DNA from: Margaritispora aquatica
Lineage: Eukaryota > Ascomycota > Leotiomycetes > Helotiales > Discinellaceae
Reading direction: 5' to 3'
DNA length: 64,000 nt
NCBI GenBank assembly: GCA_007644065.1
Contig: VJWN01000033.1
Coordinates: 1 to 64,000 of the forward strand
Shown here: positions 45,182 to 57,344 of the stretch, in pieces
Numbering within the stretch: the first letter of the stretch is position 1
Layout of the letters: every line of letters starts with the position of its first letter
Program-made: the position numbers and the translations under genes
The notes under the pieces: model-generated
The model's input: only the letters and a program-made list of their open reading frames with translations
Databases searched by the model: none
Told to the model about the DNA's origin: nothing

Positions 45182-48100
45182 GCAGCAAGCACGTACTACA
45201 GGCACAGACGAGCGATGGTGTACGATTGGCGTTCGCTAGGTGGGTGCGATGAGGGCGATGAGGGCGATGAGGGGCAAAATTGATACCAAAGATATGAGAA
45301 CATTCGCCACGCCCACATGTGCCCAGATTGTGATCCTCTTATCAGACCCAGTGCTCGTGCCTTGTCCCGAGAAACGCGAAAGTGGATGCTCTCGTTGTGA
45401 TACACGCATGGATTTTGTGGAACTCTGCAGTGTGGTCGGGATTTCTTCGGGTTGTGGTTGTATTAGACCGAAGCATACGAATCAACACATGTATACAGAC
45501 ACATCCATGTCGTTGATTGGAAATAGAGATGGTCTGATTACAAATACCCTAATGGTATGTGTATGGATTCATAGAGGAATGAAAATATGTCTCCAATGAA
45601 GTAGAAGACTTGACTTGACGACTAGGCAAGTTGTTCCATGAAGTTGAGCTGTGAAGAATGTTTGGAATTTGAAGAGAATCTCTCTGGTGCGCTGTGAAAA
45701 GAAATCAACTGATAAAAACTGTTAGATCTGTTATCTGATGACGAAGATTTCGCCGATGCACATAATTGATACTTTTTGTTTTGCGTCTGAAACCCTGTTA
45801 GCTGGATCATATGGCCAATTTCTTGGAGCTACCTTGTGATCTACTGTAGCCTGAGATTTAAGGAAACCTAAGATCTCTAATGTTTACTTCGCTTAAGACA
45901 GATCATGGATTCAGGGATAGGTATCAGCCTTTCTGCTCTAAATACAACGCTACTGGGTTAGCTTGGCACTTCGTGCAAACATAGGCTGAACGCAGGTCAA
46001 GGAATTTGTCGAATAGAGCGACGAATGTCGAATCAGTACTCGTACCGCTGTTACCGGGTTCCAGGTATGCTACCGAATTTGCTGGAGGTTTTGATAAAGT
46101 TTCATTACTGTAGCTTGGTATTACTGACCTACCTATCGTAGCTGTAATTGAGACTTGGGGCTGAAAATTGATGTGTACCAAGATATGAGAGCTTCCCATG
46201 ATTGAAACTGGCTTCCAGAAAGCCACAGGCTATGATAATATCATCTCTGCACGTGGGAGTTGCTTGATTGGCACGGTTTGTGTCTGCCATATTTTGATAT
46301 TGGGCGCGAGCCTTGAGATTACAATCTCCACTGTATGATTTTGTCTGCGTCTGTATAGGTGCTTCCCAATCGATCACAGGTGGTCTGCAAACTGTCTGTA
46401 TCGCACAACCAGATTACGACTTGTAATAGAATATTTTGGAGAGATTGCTTGCCTAAATTGATACTAATAACAACTTATCACTTCCAGAAAGTCTGATAAT
46501 TGTCCTTGGAGTTTGATAAGGTAGAGATTAAGGAGGGACGCCCTGAAATCCGAAATTGGAAACCTCTCTCACTAGATGTTCAAAATATCAGCCAAGCGCA
46601 GCCCATAGTAATGGGAGAATTTCCTACTTGTATATTGATGATTTAGGAGGGATCTGGTATCTTTGCCCGCCCAGATATTATCAATGTCGGCACATCAGCT
46701 CTACGAGACCTGAGGATCGTCTCCAGTGTGCAATAAGCTACCGGATAGAGAGAAAAGCCTAGAGAGAAAAGCCTAGAGAGCGGAGATTCGAGAAATTTTC
46801 TATGAAATCCACGGAAAGCCAGAAAATTGTAGCCTAGAGTTATGACAGACTTCCATACTTGTAGTCGGATTTGTTTGGAATGTGTTAGCCAACTTCGCGC
46901 GCCTGGGGTTCACCAAAATGTACCCATAAACTCCACAAACCTCAATATTGTCCCCATTGTGTCATTCGACAAAGTGCAGAGTGATAATTGGCAGAGAACA
47001 GAGAACAGAGAGTAAAGCGTAGAATGCTAAGAATCGAAAACTTCTCTGTGAACGCTCTGATAATTAATAAAATGCAGTCCACGTCAATGAGAAACTTGCC
47101 GGTCGACCTAGGCACTTGCTCCTGCCGCTTTTTTGATACAACCATACAGTCTCTTCAACACACATGAGAGTTAAACGGTGCCCTGAAGATTCTGCCAATA
47201 CATCTGTTATCTCATCTTCTTAGCAGACTAAATGGGTAACTGGGCTTTGCACATTCAAGGAACGCTGAACTGTCCATTTTCAGCGCTTTTTCGAAGTGTA
47301 GAAGAATTTCATTACCATAAAATTCAGCACCTGTTTGAGGTTCAATCTGACAGTTAAGATTCGTCGATATTGTCAATTGCTGATACTCTTTCTGCAGAAC
47401 TGTCAGCTATCTTACACATCTAGATATCGCAATGCGTTTCATGCCAGACTCACTTCAGCAATCCAGCATCAGGACAACGAGCAACCAGGTACAATACAAC
47501 AATTGCGATCCCACTTTGAACCTGTTATCCACCTTAGATTACCTTGCAATTGCAATCAACTCCTACTCTGCGATAAAGTCTGCCCATCTACAAATGCCAT
47601 CTCGTCAGCTCTGTAAAAAGGAATCTGCAGCAGGAAGCACAATAGAGCCCGCCATCTTGTAACAAGCGCTTCTAGACTCAGATTCAAGCCGAAATCCAAA
47701 TGAGGACCTCCTTCGCTCGGCTTTTGTCAACTGTTACCTGTTTGGAAAGCTTTCACTCGAGTGAAGTTCGAAGATGGCGCATCTGCTGCTCCTTTCTCCA
47801 CAGCAGCATCATTATGCAGAATACCACTAACTCACCAACAATATAAATTTTCTCTTCGCGGATGGGCAATGTTCTTTGACATACCAAATTACTTGTGCGC
47901 TCCAGAAAACTCATGTCTATGGACTGCCAATCTTTCCCCGTCTTTAACTGCACAGTATAACTGCCGCGAGTTCCTAGAGAAAATACTGAGTTACAACACT
48001 AGCATTAGCCTAACTGACAAGGTCAATTATAGCCGTATCGCAGAATCAGAAGTCCCAAACAGTCAACATCATTTTCTGAGCTTAGAGAGCAGGGGATAGA

Positions 48101-49024
48101 TGCATGAGATAGCACTGATGTTGAGCTTGAGCTGTTACGGGATACAGAAATTACCATCACCATTACAACCACCTTACCGCTACTGCCAGTATTGGCAATG
48201 GAGACAAAAAATCTAAACCTGAAAATCGAGCCATGAAACTAGATGAAGAAAAACTTCATCAACCTCCCTACAGTTTTGCGATCCTTCATGAATCTGCTAT
48301 TGATGAGCCAGCAACCTGCAATTCAGTAGGTGGTATTGGCCTAGCCGCATATCCAAGGACGCTTTGTGGGCTCAAGTACGAATCATCACAGATAGACCCT
48401 CCAGATACATGCCTCTTGCCGAATTCCCGGATGAACAAAATAAGCTGATTTATTTTGTGCAGTAATTTCTCGAATTTGCAGGATTATGAACTTGGTTTCA
48501 AGGCGTTCATGAGCTAGCGGTTGTCCTTCAGAAGAATTAGTAGGAATTCAGAAATTAAATGTGCAAGGTATGGACAAAGTAGCTGATTGTTTAATGATTT
48601 AATGAGCTCTCACCTTTGAATCGTGGATAATTTGATCGTGTGAAAGGGTATTTATATAAATATTTTCATATCTCGCTTAGCCGAATGATGTATCTCTGTA
48701 ATAATATTTGCTTTGGAGGCTTTCGCTCCATGGAGAGGATTCTGTTAAAAAGAAGTCAATGACGTGCTTAACCAGTAGTTTTGGAAGGATGACGAAGGGG
48801 TTGTTGATGTGATTCGAGCAATGCAAGCTCTTCAGGGTCGAAAACGGAGTCCCTAGCCGATAGCACATTAGCTTTCACGAATCCACATTTCGGACTCTTT
48901 AAAATCCTTTGATTCCCCCCAGGAAACGCTCACAATTCCTTACATAACACAATCGAAAACCCTCTTCCCTCACTTGACAACTCTCAACAAATATCTCCGA
49001 AGAAATCATTCAACTTCTTCCAAT
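45182..49024. other. 3.8-kb gene-poor region
   Basis: No gene could be supported. ORFs (for example 47335-47616 and 47761-48099 on the plus strand) show no family resemblance and have poor coding character. A tandem duplication of GAGAGAAAAGCCTA lies at about 46746-46780, and GAGAACA is repeated at about 46995-47010. Confidence 0.45.
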
Positions 49025-49932
49025 ATGTCTCCACCTACTCCAATCGTTAGCTCCTCTACCGTAACAATTGAGACGATCATTCGCTACATCTTTCGGTATG
49101 CTCTGCCAGCCATTGAGGCTGAGCTTGCTGTTCGAAGGAACTCGACGTTCCACCACTTTGCAGAGTTGCCTGTAGAAGTTCGCTGCATGATTGTAAGCTT
49201 CCAAATTTCCTACCTCACTGCTCTACCTCTCTGTAAATCGATTATGCCGATGGTTGACAAGTGCTGACTGTTATCCAGTGGGCACGTCTAGTCTTAAACG
49301 GCACCCAGTGGGCACATATGATCTTCAATTCGCCAGGCAAGACCATCCCGATGCGAGTACTCAATTACGAGGACCTCGTGAATGAGGACACAACAGGTGT
49401 CCCCGATCAATGGGCACCGGTGCCCGAATACATTTACGCTTTGCCAAACACCTTCGGTACCTCCTGGGAGAATTTACAGGCTGCGATGCTCAACTGGCCA
49501 GGGCGCTCCAGGAACACCATACTCCAGTGCAAGGATGTTGGCTACGCGGTGCTGGGCCCCATCTTGGTTGACCTCGACATTGATACGTTCGAGATGTCGT
49601 TGGATGAATTGTATTACACCACCGACGAAGAGTGGACGTATAATTCTCTGGAGGCACCATTTGGTAACTTTAGGACACTGTGTAGCAGAATCAAGCATCT
49701 CCGCTTGGAGGTTGATACTTCTGGTGTGCCAGAAGCTATGGCAGAGAAGCTGCACGCTTTTGTCGGTTTGGATACTCTCGTGCTGGGTCCTACGAATAGC
49801 AAAGTGTTCCGTGACAACAGAGGGGGAATTGCAATGATGGTCATAATCCTTCTGTCTTGGCTGAGGAGAGAGGGCCATTCTGTGCCAAGTGTGACATATA
49901 CGCACTGGACCATTGACCTCAGACTTATGTAA
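49025..49932 (+). CDS. 2EXR-domain protein, 273 aa
   Basis: Exons 49025-49192 and 49279-49932 are joined by an 86-bp intron (GTAAGC..ATCCAG) between the codons for Ile and Trp of the motif EVRCMI/WARL. The product is 273 residues. The motif FHHFAELPVEVRCMIW (about 42-57) matches the start of the 2EXR domain (F..F..LP.ELR..IW), a fungal domain of unknown function also reported next to F-box-like proteins. The usual second motif, LL.VCRESR, is poorly conserved; the corresponding region is divergent. The start is the ATG at 49025, since upstream codons have no ATG in frame. There is no signal peptide or membrane helix. Two clearly related decayed copies and a weaker third lie within 10 kb downstream, so this looks like the surviving member of a local family. 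Confidence 0.7.
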
Positions 49933-51980
49933 TATTGAGGATATACTCTGGGAATGTAGATAGTAGGCAGCGGATGGGATGATATGTGTCGAATATTGTG
50001 TTGTAAATAGCCATTTTGTACCGCGGATCATGTATAGGATGGTCAGATGATTGTTATTCTGGGAAAGTCAGTAGATTGGGAGCTGCAAGTAGCAGGGAAT
50101 ATATACCAAATAAAATGTTTATGTATCACTTACTGTTTCCAATCCAGTTCAATACTCTGCGATTCTCGAGGTGCGAGGTATACGGGAAATGCTTAGGTAA
50201 GTGCATTAGCCGAGCTCCCCTTTAGGCAACACGAGCTCTAGACGAGAACTGACACGCCAAAAAGACACCTTCTTTCAAACACTTGCGATAATTCAACTGT
50301 GAATTATTTTCCTCTCAAATTAGGGATATTCGACAAGGTAGAAGCACAGACTAGGTTACTGTGTTATCATAAAGTGAGAAGCATTGTGGTTGACTGACAT
50401 AATGGTTCAAAGTGAGGAATAGCTGTTTCATGGACAGGTTTTATAAATGATGTGTTTTGCATACAAAGCTGCCCCGAAACCCCGAGTACAGTACCCTGAG
50501 TTTGGTGAGCAATTATCTCTACTTAGACTTGCGTGAGCCCACATCCCATTGCATGCAAATAAGTCACATGGATAGATATTTCAAGTACAGAAGAGAAAGC
50601 CAAGAGGACTCTTAGTGATGCCGACTGGGCTTTAACAACAAGTGCAATATAGTAATACGACACTCTATTTCAGTCGCTGATGCGTGCTCGAAGCCAAATT
50701 CTGCTTAGTTGAATTATCGGACTTTCAAGTAGTTGCTATATCGGGGATCTGTGAGACCGACAAGCCGATTTATTGCACGAAATGATGAACCTTGATGCAT
50801 TTGAATCATATGACGGTTTAGTAAAGGCGAAACGATGCTGAAAAGCGGAGTATTGAATCCGAAATATATTCCTTGATCTGCATACGTCGAACAAGCAATG
50901 CTACATGTGTGCATTTAGGGTTTGAAATGGATTTGCAAAGCAAGCTGCATAGGCTCTCCCTCACAGACATTGAGCCGAGATATGGAAATGATATTCTGCC
51001 AAAACAACAAAAATTCCATCTAGAAAGAAATATTCAACTCCATATAGCCTTGAGCAATTGAATTTGCGTCACTTTAAAGCTTAATTGAACTACAATTAGT
51101 AAATTATGTATCTTGTTGCTGTGGTAGATTGTATTGATGTCTCAATTTCTTGCCCTCAGGGAAGAGGCTCTTATTACTAACTTCAGCACCCTGAACTGCT
51201 CAATACCTGAACTCAACCCCTGAAGTGTTTTCACCAAGAATCGTTTATGCAATTTTCATCGCAGACTTCAAGGACAGTCCTTGACTGCTGAATGCCTGAT
51301 TTAGAATCTGCAACGCTTTTGCGAAGTTGTTTGGATACGATTTCATCGGTGATCTCAAGGTCAGCTCTGAGCTGTTGAACACTTAGAGTACAGTTGGGGT
51401 CAAGCGCTGGGTTTCTTTTAACCATAGACTTTCAACAAGCTGTCACCCCTGTGTTCTGAGCCAGTCTTAAACTGCTGAGAGTTTGTGTCCGAGTTTTGAA
51501 ATATTTTCCATTAAAACATGTCTGTAAGTTGTAGCTAATAGCAAAACCAGCCTGAAACATCTGGAGTTAAACTATATTGTATTACTCGTGTGTTTGGCAG
51601 GCTATTCTTTCGGATTACGACCATTCACCTCAGACGGAGGTAGCTTTGAGCTCTGTATTCAGGCTTGCCCTTCTAGAAACAAAGCCTAAAAGCCCGACCT
51701 ACATACCCACAGTCTGATACACGTTGTGCATAGATATAGAAAGTTATATGGATAAGTAGGAATTAAATATTGAATAAAAATCTGTTTTTTACTTTTTTAA
51801 GATTATCAATACATTGATTCGGCTACGAAATTATTGGAAGCTATTTATGGAACCACAAAATTATTGACTGAAGTTTTGATACAGTTTCTATCATTGCGAC
51901 ACACTACAGAATACATTTTGCGGCCGTATATTACTGGTTATCTCTTAATCTTAGGCAATTGATAGATTGTTTTAAAGATT
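49933..51980. other. Gene-poor region, left of the transposase relic
   Basis: Two kilobases without a supported gene. ORFs are short and overlapping. Words like CTGAACTGCT and ACCTGAACTC recur at about 51190-51230. Composition becomes AT-rich after 51700. Confidence 0.45.
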
Positions 51981-51989
51981 TAACTAAAT

Positions 51990-52330
51990 CTAAACAGGCA
52001 TCAAAACATCAAAGCCAAATTATATCTCATTACTTTTGTTATAACATAGTAATAATCGTCTAGTAGAGACAGGGATAAGATATAGCAGGGGATGCTTTCC
52101 AGGTTGCAGTTTTGCTGGACCTGCTCTGGTAGTCCTTGCCTAGGTACCTCTGGTGCTTCAAGCTTGTAGCTACCCAAGGTTTTAACTAGAAAAGTAATTC
52201 TTTTAGACAAAGTAGCATATGGGACAGCCAACAACAAAGCACTACCTTCATACAATGCCCTTTACAGATTATTTCCCTTAACGATAAAACTATTCTACAA
52301 CTAGATAATTTTAAGTGACTTTGAGCAACA
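51990..52330 (-). mobile_element. Fragment resembling a pogo-type transposase, decayed
   Basis: On the minus strand the ORF ending near 52001 begins with LYEGSALLLAVPYATLSKR, which resembles the psq-type helix-turn-helix of pogo/Fot1 transposases (pattern SL..AS.LY.VP..TL..R). Just upstream, in a frame shifted by one base, sits LSLREIICKG, which would match the first helix of the same domain (the A-I-R-EI-.-.-G pattern). No catalytic DDE motif follows; the ORF stops after 84 residues. The identification rests on one motif seen by eye and the region is AT-rich, so a chance match is possible. If real, it is a dead remnant. Confidence 0.4.
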
Positions 52331-53242
52331 ACTACTTAATTTAAGACGAGAACAAATTTCTATCACAAGCTTAAGAAGACATTTTTTCCGCTTCGGATTC
52401 TATGTCTCCATAAGTACTCCAAGTTCTTTGGTATAAGAACTTGATACTGCCTCGAATGCCCGGGGAATTTCCTTGGGCGTATCATTATGGTTTGACCTCA
52501 GGACAATACCATTGATGCACGTGATGTGTTATGACGCAACCTACCTACCTAAGGTGCCTTACCTTAGCCCATAGGTAAGGTAAAGCGGAATAATTTCGGT
52601 ATTCGCGTTTGAACTGATTCAAAATATTGAAGGCAGGTGGGGTGCCTGATTTTATAAAGGCTGGACCAAATCCAGTTTCAAAACTCAATCATCGATCTGT
52701 CGATAACTATCGCAGATGGCACATGTCCTACTACCTACGTATAAACCATATGGGCTTCATTCTAAAAGCCACATTATGTTCGCTGCTGGAAAACAGGCAC
52801 CTAGCGGTTTTTAACGCGTTTTACACAAAACACGAAACATCCACGACAACTATTTTCGCATACGATGCAATATTACGAATTGGTCGCTCTATTATGGCAG
52901 ATGGCAGAAAGCCCATGAAATGATCAATTAAAGGTGCTACATGGGGCAAATGCGAGGACGTTCATCGGTCACGCCTGGATAACTATTCCCAGGCAGTGGT
53001 GACTGTAACGCACAGTCGATTCAATCATTGCACAGCAGGACTGCTCTGCATACAAGACGGTTATCTGGCGGACTACACAAAAGTAAGGCTTGTGAGGTTC
53101 AAATGACTGGAAAAGGCGCAATGTCATTTGGCGTGTCTGGTGTTTTCGTGTGGCTGTAGAGAGATGTCGTCGGTGGCGTTGAAAGAGACCTCAAGTCGCG
53201 ACACTCGGTGCTTTCTTTATGTTTCATGATGCAAGTGCATAG
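52331..53242. other. Gene-poor region with palindromic motifs
   Basis: No gene supported; the plus-strand ORF at 52627-52923 has no recognisable content. At 52540-52585 several overlapping inverted copies of the TACCTA/AAGGTA motif form a compact, potentially folding block. Confidence 0.45.
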
Positions 53243-53600
53243 GAAGCTATTCTGCAAGAGCATGGCGCTTCGTTGCTTCAATATGCTGAGGTACGTCGAT
53301 TAGTTTCGTCTTCAAAGTCGCTGGCAGGATGGGAATTTGCGTGCCTGTTCTTTTTTGTATTGCTGCTGCTGCTGCACCTGCGACTTTGTATTCATGTTTT
53401 TTTGTTTGTTTGCTAGAACAGGCTATTCTGTCAGGCGTATCTCGCTTTCCATTGCTTCATAATGCCGAAGCAAGTCGAATGGTTCGTCTTCAGAGTTGAT
53501 TGAAGGGTTGAGAAAGTTGCGCGCCTACCGCCCGTTCATCGCTTTGTTTTGCGGCTTTTGCATCGCAGATTTATATTTTTATGTCCCGCTCTTTGTTACG
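53243..53600. repeat. Diverged tandem duplication, unit about 180 bp
   Basis: Copy A (about 53243-53416) and copy B (about 53418-53600) share ordered words: GCTATTCTG, GCTT...TTGCTTCA.AATGC, AAG/AGG..GTCGA, TTCGTCTTCA.AGT and TTGCG.GCCT, and end in T-rich sequence before GCTAG or ACGCAG. Similarity by eye is moderate. No protein explains the conservation. A partial third copy may begin at about 53610. Confidence 0.5.
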
Positions 53601-53639
53601 CAGATTAAAACAAGAGATCTTCATGGTAACCGTCGGAAG

Positions 53640-54200
53640 TTCGTCGAAATGGATTGATCGAATCGGTAGCGAATCGAGAGGCCTCAATGGAGCCATTGAC
53701 CGAGTGTACTGCACCCCTCAACTCCCAATTTCGAAGCCTAGCGAAGCTCGGTATTGAACTCAAACAGATTTATGGTATTGTTTTACAAGCTGTATATGGA
53801 GTGTCAAGGTGTTGTCGTCGTCAACAGGCCTTTCCCACCCGGCAACCCTCATTGGAGTTTCGAGTCTCTCGACAGAGCTATCGTCGTAAACCCAGATTTC
53901 CCACTTCTATTTACGATCTGCAAACTCTATATCAAATACTTGAAACATCAGATGTTATCACAGGCCTATCCGGTGCTCCGTCGTATCGTGGAAATCCTGA
54001 CTGGGATGGTTATCTTCGCTTTTTATGGCTTGCGCATAGACTGCAGACTTACAGCTAATGCTTTGTATGATTTGCCTACGATCGCGACGTCAGCACCGCC
54101 AGTATTATTTTTCTCTTTGACTTGTCAATCTGATTTTATGAATCCATTGAGTAGACTTCTGCCTACGAGGAGGTTTGTGATAGTCTTGACGTCACGCTAA
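53640..54200 (+). pseudogene. Probable decayed 2EXR-family copy
   Basis: The plus-strand reading includes FRSLAKLGIELKQIY (about 53727-53770), which fits the 2EXR opening motif F..LAKLP.ELR..IW with Gly in place of Pro and Tyr in place of Trp. The continuation resembling the second motif (PDFPLLFTICKLYIKYLKHQ, about 53900-53955) is in another frame, so a frameshift or a short intron (GTATTG..TCAAG, 34 bp, too short to be typical) separates the two. The frame carrying the C-terminal part ends at 54200. The weakest of the three relics; confidence is limited to the two motif matches and the neighbourhood. Confidence 0.45.
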
Positions 54201-54219
54201 GGTATACCGTATACCTTAG
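54197..54219. repeat. Perfect 11-bp palindrome
   Basis: CTAAGGTATAC, a single C, then its exact reverse complement GTATACCTTAG. It contains the TACCTTAG word that recurs in intergenic DNA of this window. Confidence 0.8.
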
Positions 54220-55722
54220 GCCTCCCGAGTTCAAATCAAACTCTTCAGGCTTCAAAAATTATTTTTTTGGCTATAAAAGTTGGGTTTTCTTCAAAAAACT
54301 CCATGTGCATGTAAGTGATATTATATGAAATGTTACAAAATGGTTGTATGGAGTGATTGTTCACGGTATACGAGCTGCGGGGGAACCATTTTTGTCCTTG
54401 CCTCGCTTATTGAAAGCCAGCCGCATGGTAAAACGTCTCCACAACCCACATACTCCTTACAAGCTGCAAAATTTCGCAGTATTCTCAAATAGTTTTAGTA
54501 TTCGGCAAAGTATGGCCTGATCATACACTTGACACCGAAACTCCACGTTCGCTGCAGTCGTGGCATTCAAAGATATTTTCTAACTTACGACAAAAATTGA
54601 AATTGAGATTTGTTTCCTCCGTTCGTTCAACATTTCATACTACTTATATTAGGGGCACAACATGACTCCTTTCCCTAAATTTAGTCTCTAATAATCGGCA
54701 CTGCCTAATGTATGGTCATTTAGTATATTCCTAAAGCCAACTTTGACACAAACGCAGCTAATACAGCCATTCGTACAAAGCCACCACTGCAAATCAGAAT
54801 TCTCAAAGTCCTTCCTTGAAGTTGTCTTATGATCCAGCGGCGTTTTAAAACTCCTCGGACTCCTAAGGATATTTCACGCAAGGTCATATACTCAGCGCAC
54901 GGATGCCCTTATGAACCCTGAAACCAGAGGCAGTGTTCCCCTTTATCTCCTTAGATTTCTAGTTCTCGATTGAGAGTTCTCAAGCTCAATATACTAACAC
55001 AACAGTTGACATCTACTTTTCCAGACATTTAAAGTATGCTTGGGAGGTTGGAACGACAACCTTATGGACAGAAATGTACAGAAATCTAAGCTGTAAACCT
55101 TCCAGCTGGTCGAACACCTTGTATGAGAGCGAGGTCTTGTTAGATTTGATCGTTAGACATTCTTGGGAGTTCGAAAAGCGTAGAAAGTTAGCAAGCATAT
55201 TTAAAAGACGAATCTTCTATGTAAATATTGCTTATATTTGCAGTCTGAAATTAGTTTCCATGTACATTCCGACCTTTTAGATCACTGGTCCAGGATTCTT
55301 GAAGTGGTGAGTGCGGTTTCACGAGTTTGACACTGTCCGATCCCTAAACCCAGGCTGTTTGCGGATACAGACAAGCACATTAAGATTGATCAAGCGACAT
55401 GATCTTTAACGCAAATGAAGTACATGGGTATTGAAAAGTATTGCCTACTTACCTACCTGGTAACATCCAAGATTCACCTTGAGAGTTTGAAATCATGTGA
55501 TATGCAAACCAATTAAACGTGACTTGAAAGCTCGCTTACCTGATGGAAAGAGAAGGAGCGACCCCGTTTGTACATACCAAACACAGCAGACCAATTCTTA
55601 ATTTTCTTTCCCCATCAACCTTTAAGATTTCAATCCAAAACCTTCTCTGCGCAACTGCAACTCTCATTAACCGGGATTTCTTTCTCGCAGATTCAAATCA
55701 TTCAACTCCTAAAGTCCAAACA
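54220..55722. other. Intergenic, no gene seen
   Basis: 1.5 kb of low-complexity intergenic DNA upstream of the MYND gene. ORFs are short. TTACCTACCTGGTAAC at about 55449-55464 is another member of the recurrent palindromic motif. The last 100 bp before the MYND start are pyrimidine-rich and CA-rich, as expected of a fungal leader. Confidence 0.45.
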
Positions 55723-56463
55723 ATGGGTCGCTGGGGAGAAGGTCTTTTCGAGGGAGATGCCGATCTTGATGAAGCCAGCGAAATTTCCGACGATGCCGGA
55801 ATGGAATTGTTTCACTATGAGATCGAGACAAACCCAGATGACGATATGGGAGGTAAAGGCCTGGAGGCTACTCGCGAGCATTTGAACAATGGTGTTCTGC
55901 AAAAACTGTTTGAAACCTATCTTGCCAAGGACAAGAAGCTATTCTTCTGGGGTCGAGAACTGCGTCTCGTTTTCACTGGTAGGTCAATGTTATACTTTAA
56001 GTCTTGCACATTGACAACTAAAGCTAACTGATGGCAAAAAGCTGCTCTTGCCATGCGCGTTGGTGCGACCATTCCCCCAAAGTACATGGATCTTCTGCAA
56101 AGCACCTATACCAAGATTCAAGTTGCACCCAAGTACGCCTGGCCACTCGCCGATACTGGTTTCCGTGCTCCAGGAAAGAAACAGTTCGAGATCGCCCTTG
56201 CCCACTACAAGAACGATGGCACTCCGTATGACTTTTACGCCGACCGGTGCTTGGGAGCAGGTTGTGACAAGGCTGAAGATGAATTGGAGGACGGAAAGAA
56301 GTTGATGAAGTGTGCTAAGTGCAAGGAAGCCAGTTATTGCAGCCGTGATTGTCAAGTCAAGGATTGGCAGATGCATAAGAAGACCTGTCTTACTCCTGCT
56401 CAGCGCACAGAGAGAGAGGAACGCGCCTCTAGCGGCCAGGGATTCATGTCTTTGAATGTTTGA
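55723..56463 (+). CDS. MYND-type zinc-finger protein, 225 aa
   Basis: Exons 55723-55978 and 56042-56463 are joined by a 63-bp intron (GTAGGT..AAAAAG, GCTAAC branch site), giving 225 residues starting MGRWGEGLFEGD. The N-terminal 85 residues are acidic (DADLDEASEISDDAG), then a helical region with LFETYLAKDKKLFFWGREL. The MYND finger lies near the C-terminus: Cys about 155 and 160, 176 and 179, 185 and 189, His about 197 and Cys about 201, in the order RCLGAGC, KCAKCKEASYCSRDC, WQMHKKTC. The first pair is spaced C-x4-C rather than the usual C-x2-C. MYND fingers bind Pro-rich peptides. The target is unknown, and no SET domain is present, so this is not a methyltransferase. Short fungal MYND proteins of this type are commonly annotated only by the finger. 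Confidence 0.88.
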
Positions 56464-57344
56464 GCAGCGGAATTTATTTGCTAGATATAGCTCAATTTGG
56501 AGCTGTGGAACTGGCAGACGGAGGTCACTTGGGGAAATCTGAGGATGCGACATGTTGCAGGAGCACACAAGTACGATTGCTGGGGGAAGAAGATGATAAG
56601 TAAATCAATTGCTATTTAACTTCTTCCATCACCCTTTGATGATCATGTTACATTTTCCAGTGAGAGTTTAAGTTTCACACAGCAACAAACTGGTGTCATC
56701 AGCCGGCCCTTTCATTTGTGTCAACACGTTAAGCTCATCTAATCGTCTCCCTTCGACTCAATTGACTGTGTCCAAAGTCTAAACATGAAGCATGCAATAA
56801 AAAACAACAATCTTGTGCGACTCACTGGTTGCAGTGTATTTATAGCCTTACTTGAACCACCCCGCGACTTGATTTGAAATTCACTACAAATGGCTATTGA
56901 TACTGTTTAATTGCAGTTCCGGCTCTTAAAGATTAGTACACATTGAGAATATCTGAATTCATAACCTACCCACTTTTCAATTATTGAATTATATAGAAAT
57001 TGAACCTGTGTACCAATCCACCGAACACCGCAGCATCTTATGATTGAAGTGGAAGTCTTCTTAATGTCACCTTGGATGAAATGACTTGGCACGTGACTAT
57101 TGTAAAATCAACAATGTCAAGTTCAGGATGCGAAATGAATCTCGTTTTAGAGTCTCACACCGAGGTCAAGTATTTAATGCCTGGGCCGTGGGCCTTCGAT
57201 CCAATTCTCACCTTTCCTCCAACATCCTTTTCGGTACTGCAGTTCTGCAGATCTAACACCAAAACTCTTCATCTCAACAAACCTTCAATTACCATTCAAA
57301 GACATCTCAGTCATAGCTGCTCAACAACTTCGCCATAAACTCCA
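56464..57344. other. Intergenic, no gene seen
   Basis: No supported gene between the MYND gene and the 2EXR relic. The plus-strand ORF at 57072-57338 looks like leader sequence upstream of the relic. Confidence 0.45.

Noticed and set aside
47761..48099. Plus-strand ORF of 112 aa in the gene-poor region
   Set aside because: No recognisable family or splicing partner; an ORF of this length is expected by chance here.
49474..50031. Minus-strand ORF of 185 aa antisense to the 2EXR gene
   Set aside because: The plus-strand gene has a motif and a matching intron; the antisense frame has neither.
52627..52923. Plus-strand ORF of 98 aa
   Set aside because: No recognisable content and no conserved motif; it could be another relic, but nothing in it supports a specific claim.
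54225..54250. GTTCAAATC considered as a tRNA T-loop
   Set aside because: The flanking bases do not form a T-stem, and no acceptor or D-arm partner was seen.
55990..56568. Minus-strand ORF of 192 aa across the MYND gene
   Set aside because: It is antisense to a gene with a complete zinc finger and a good intron.
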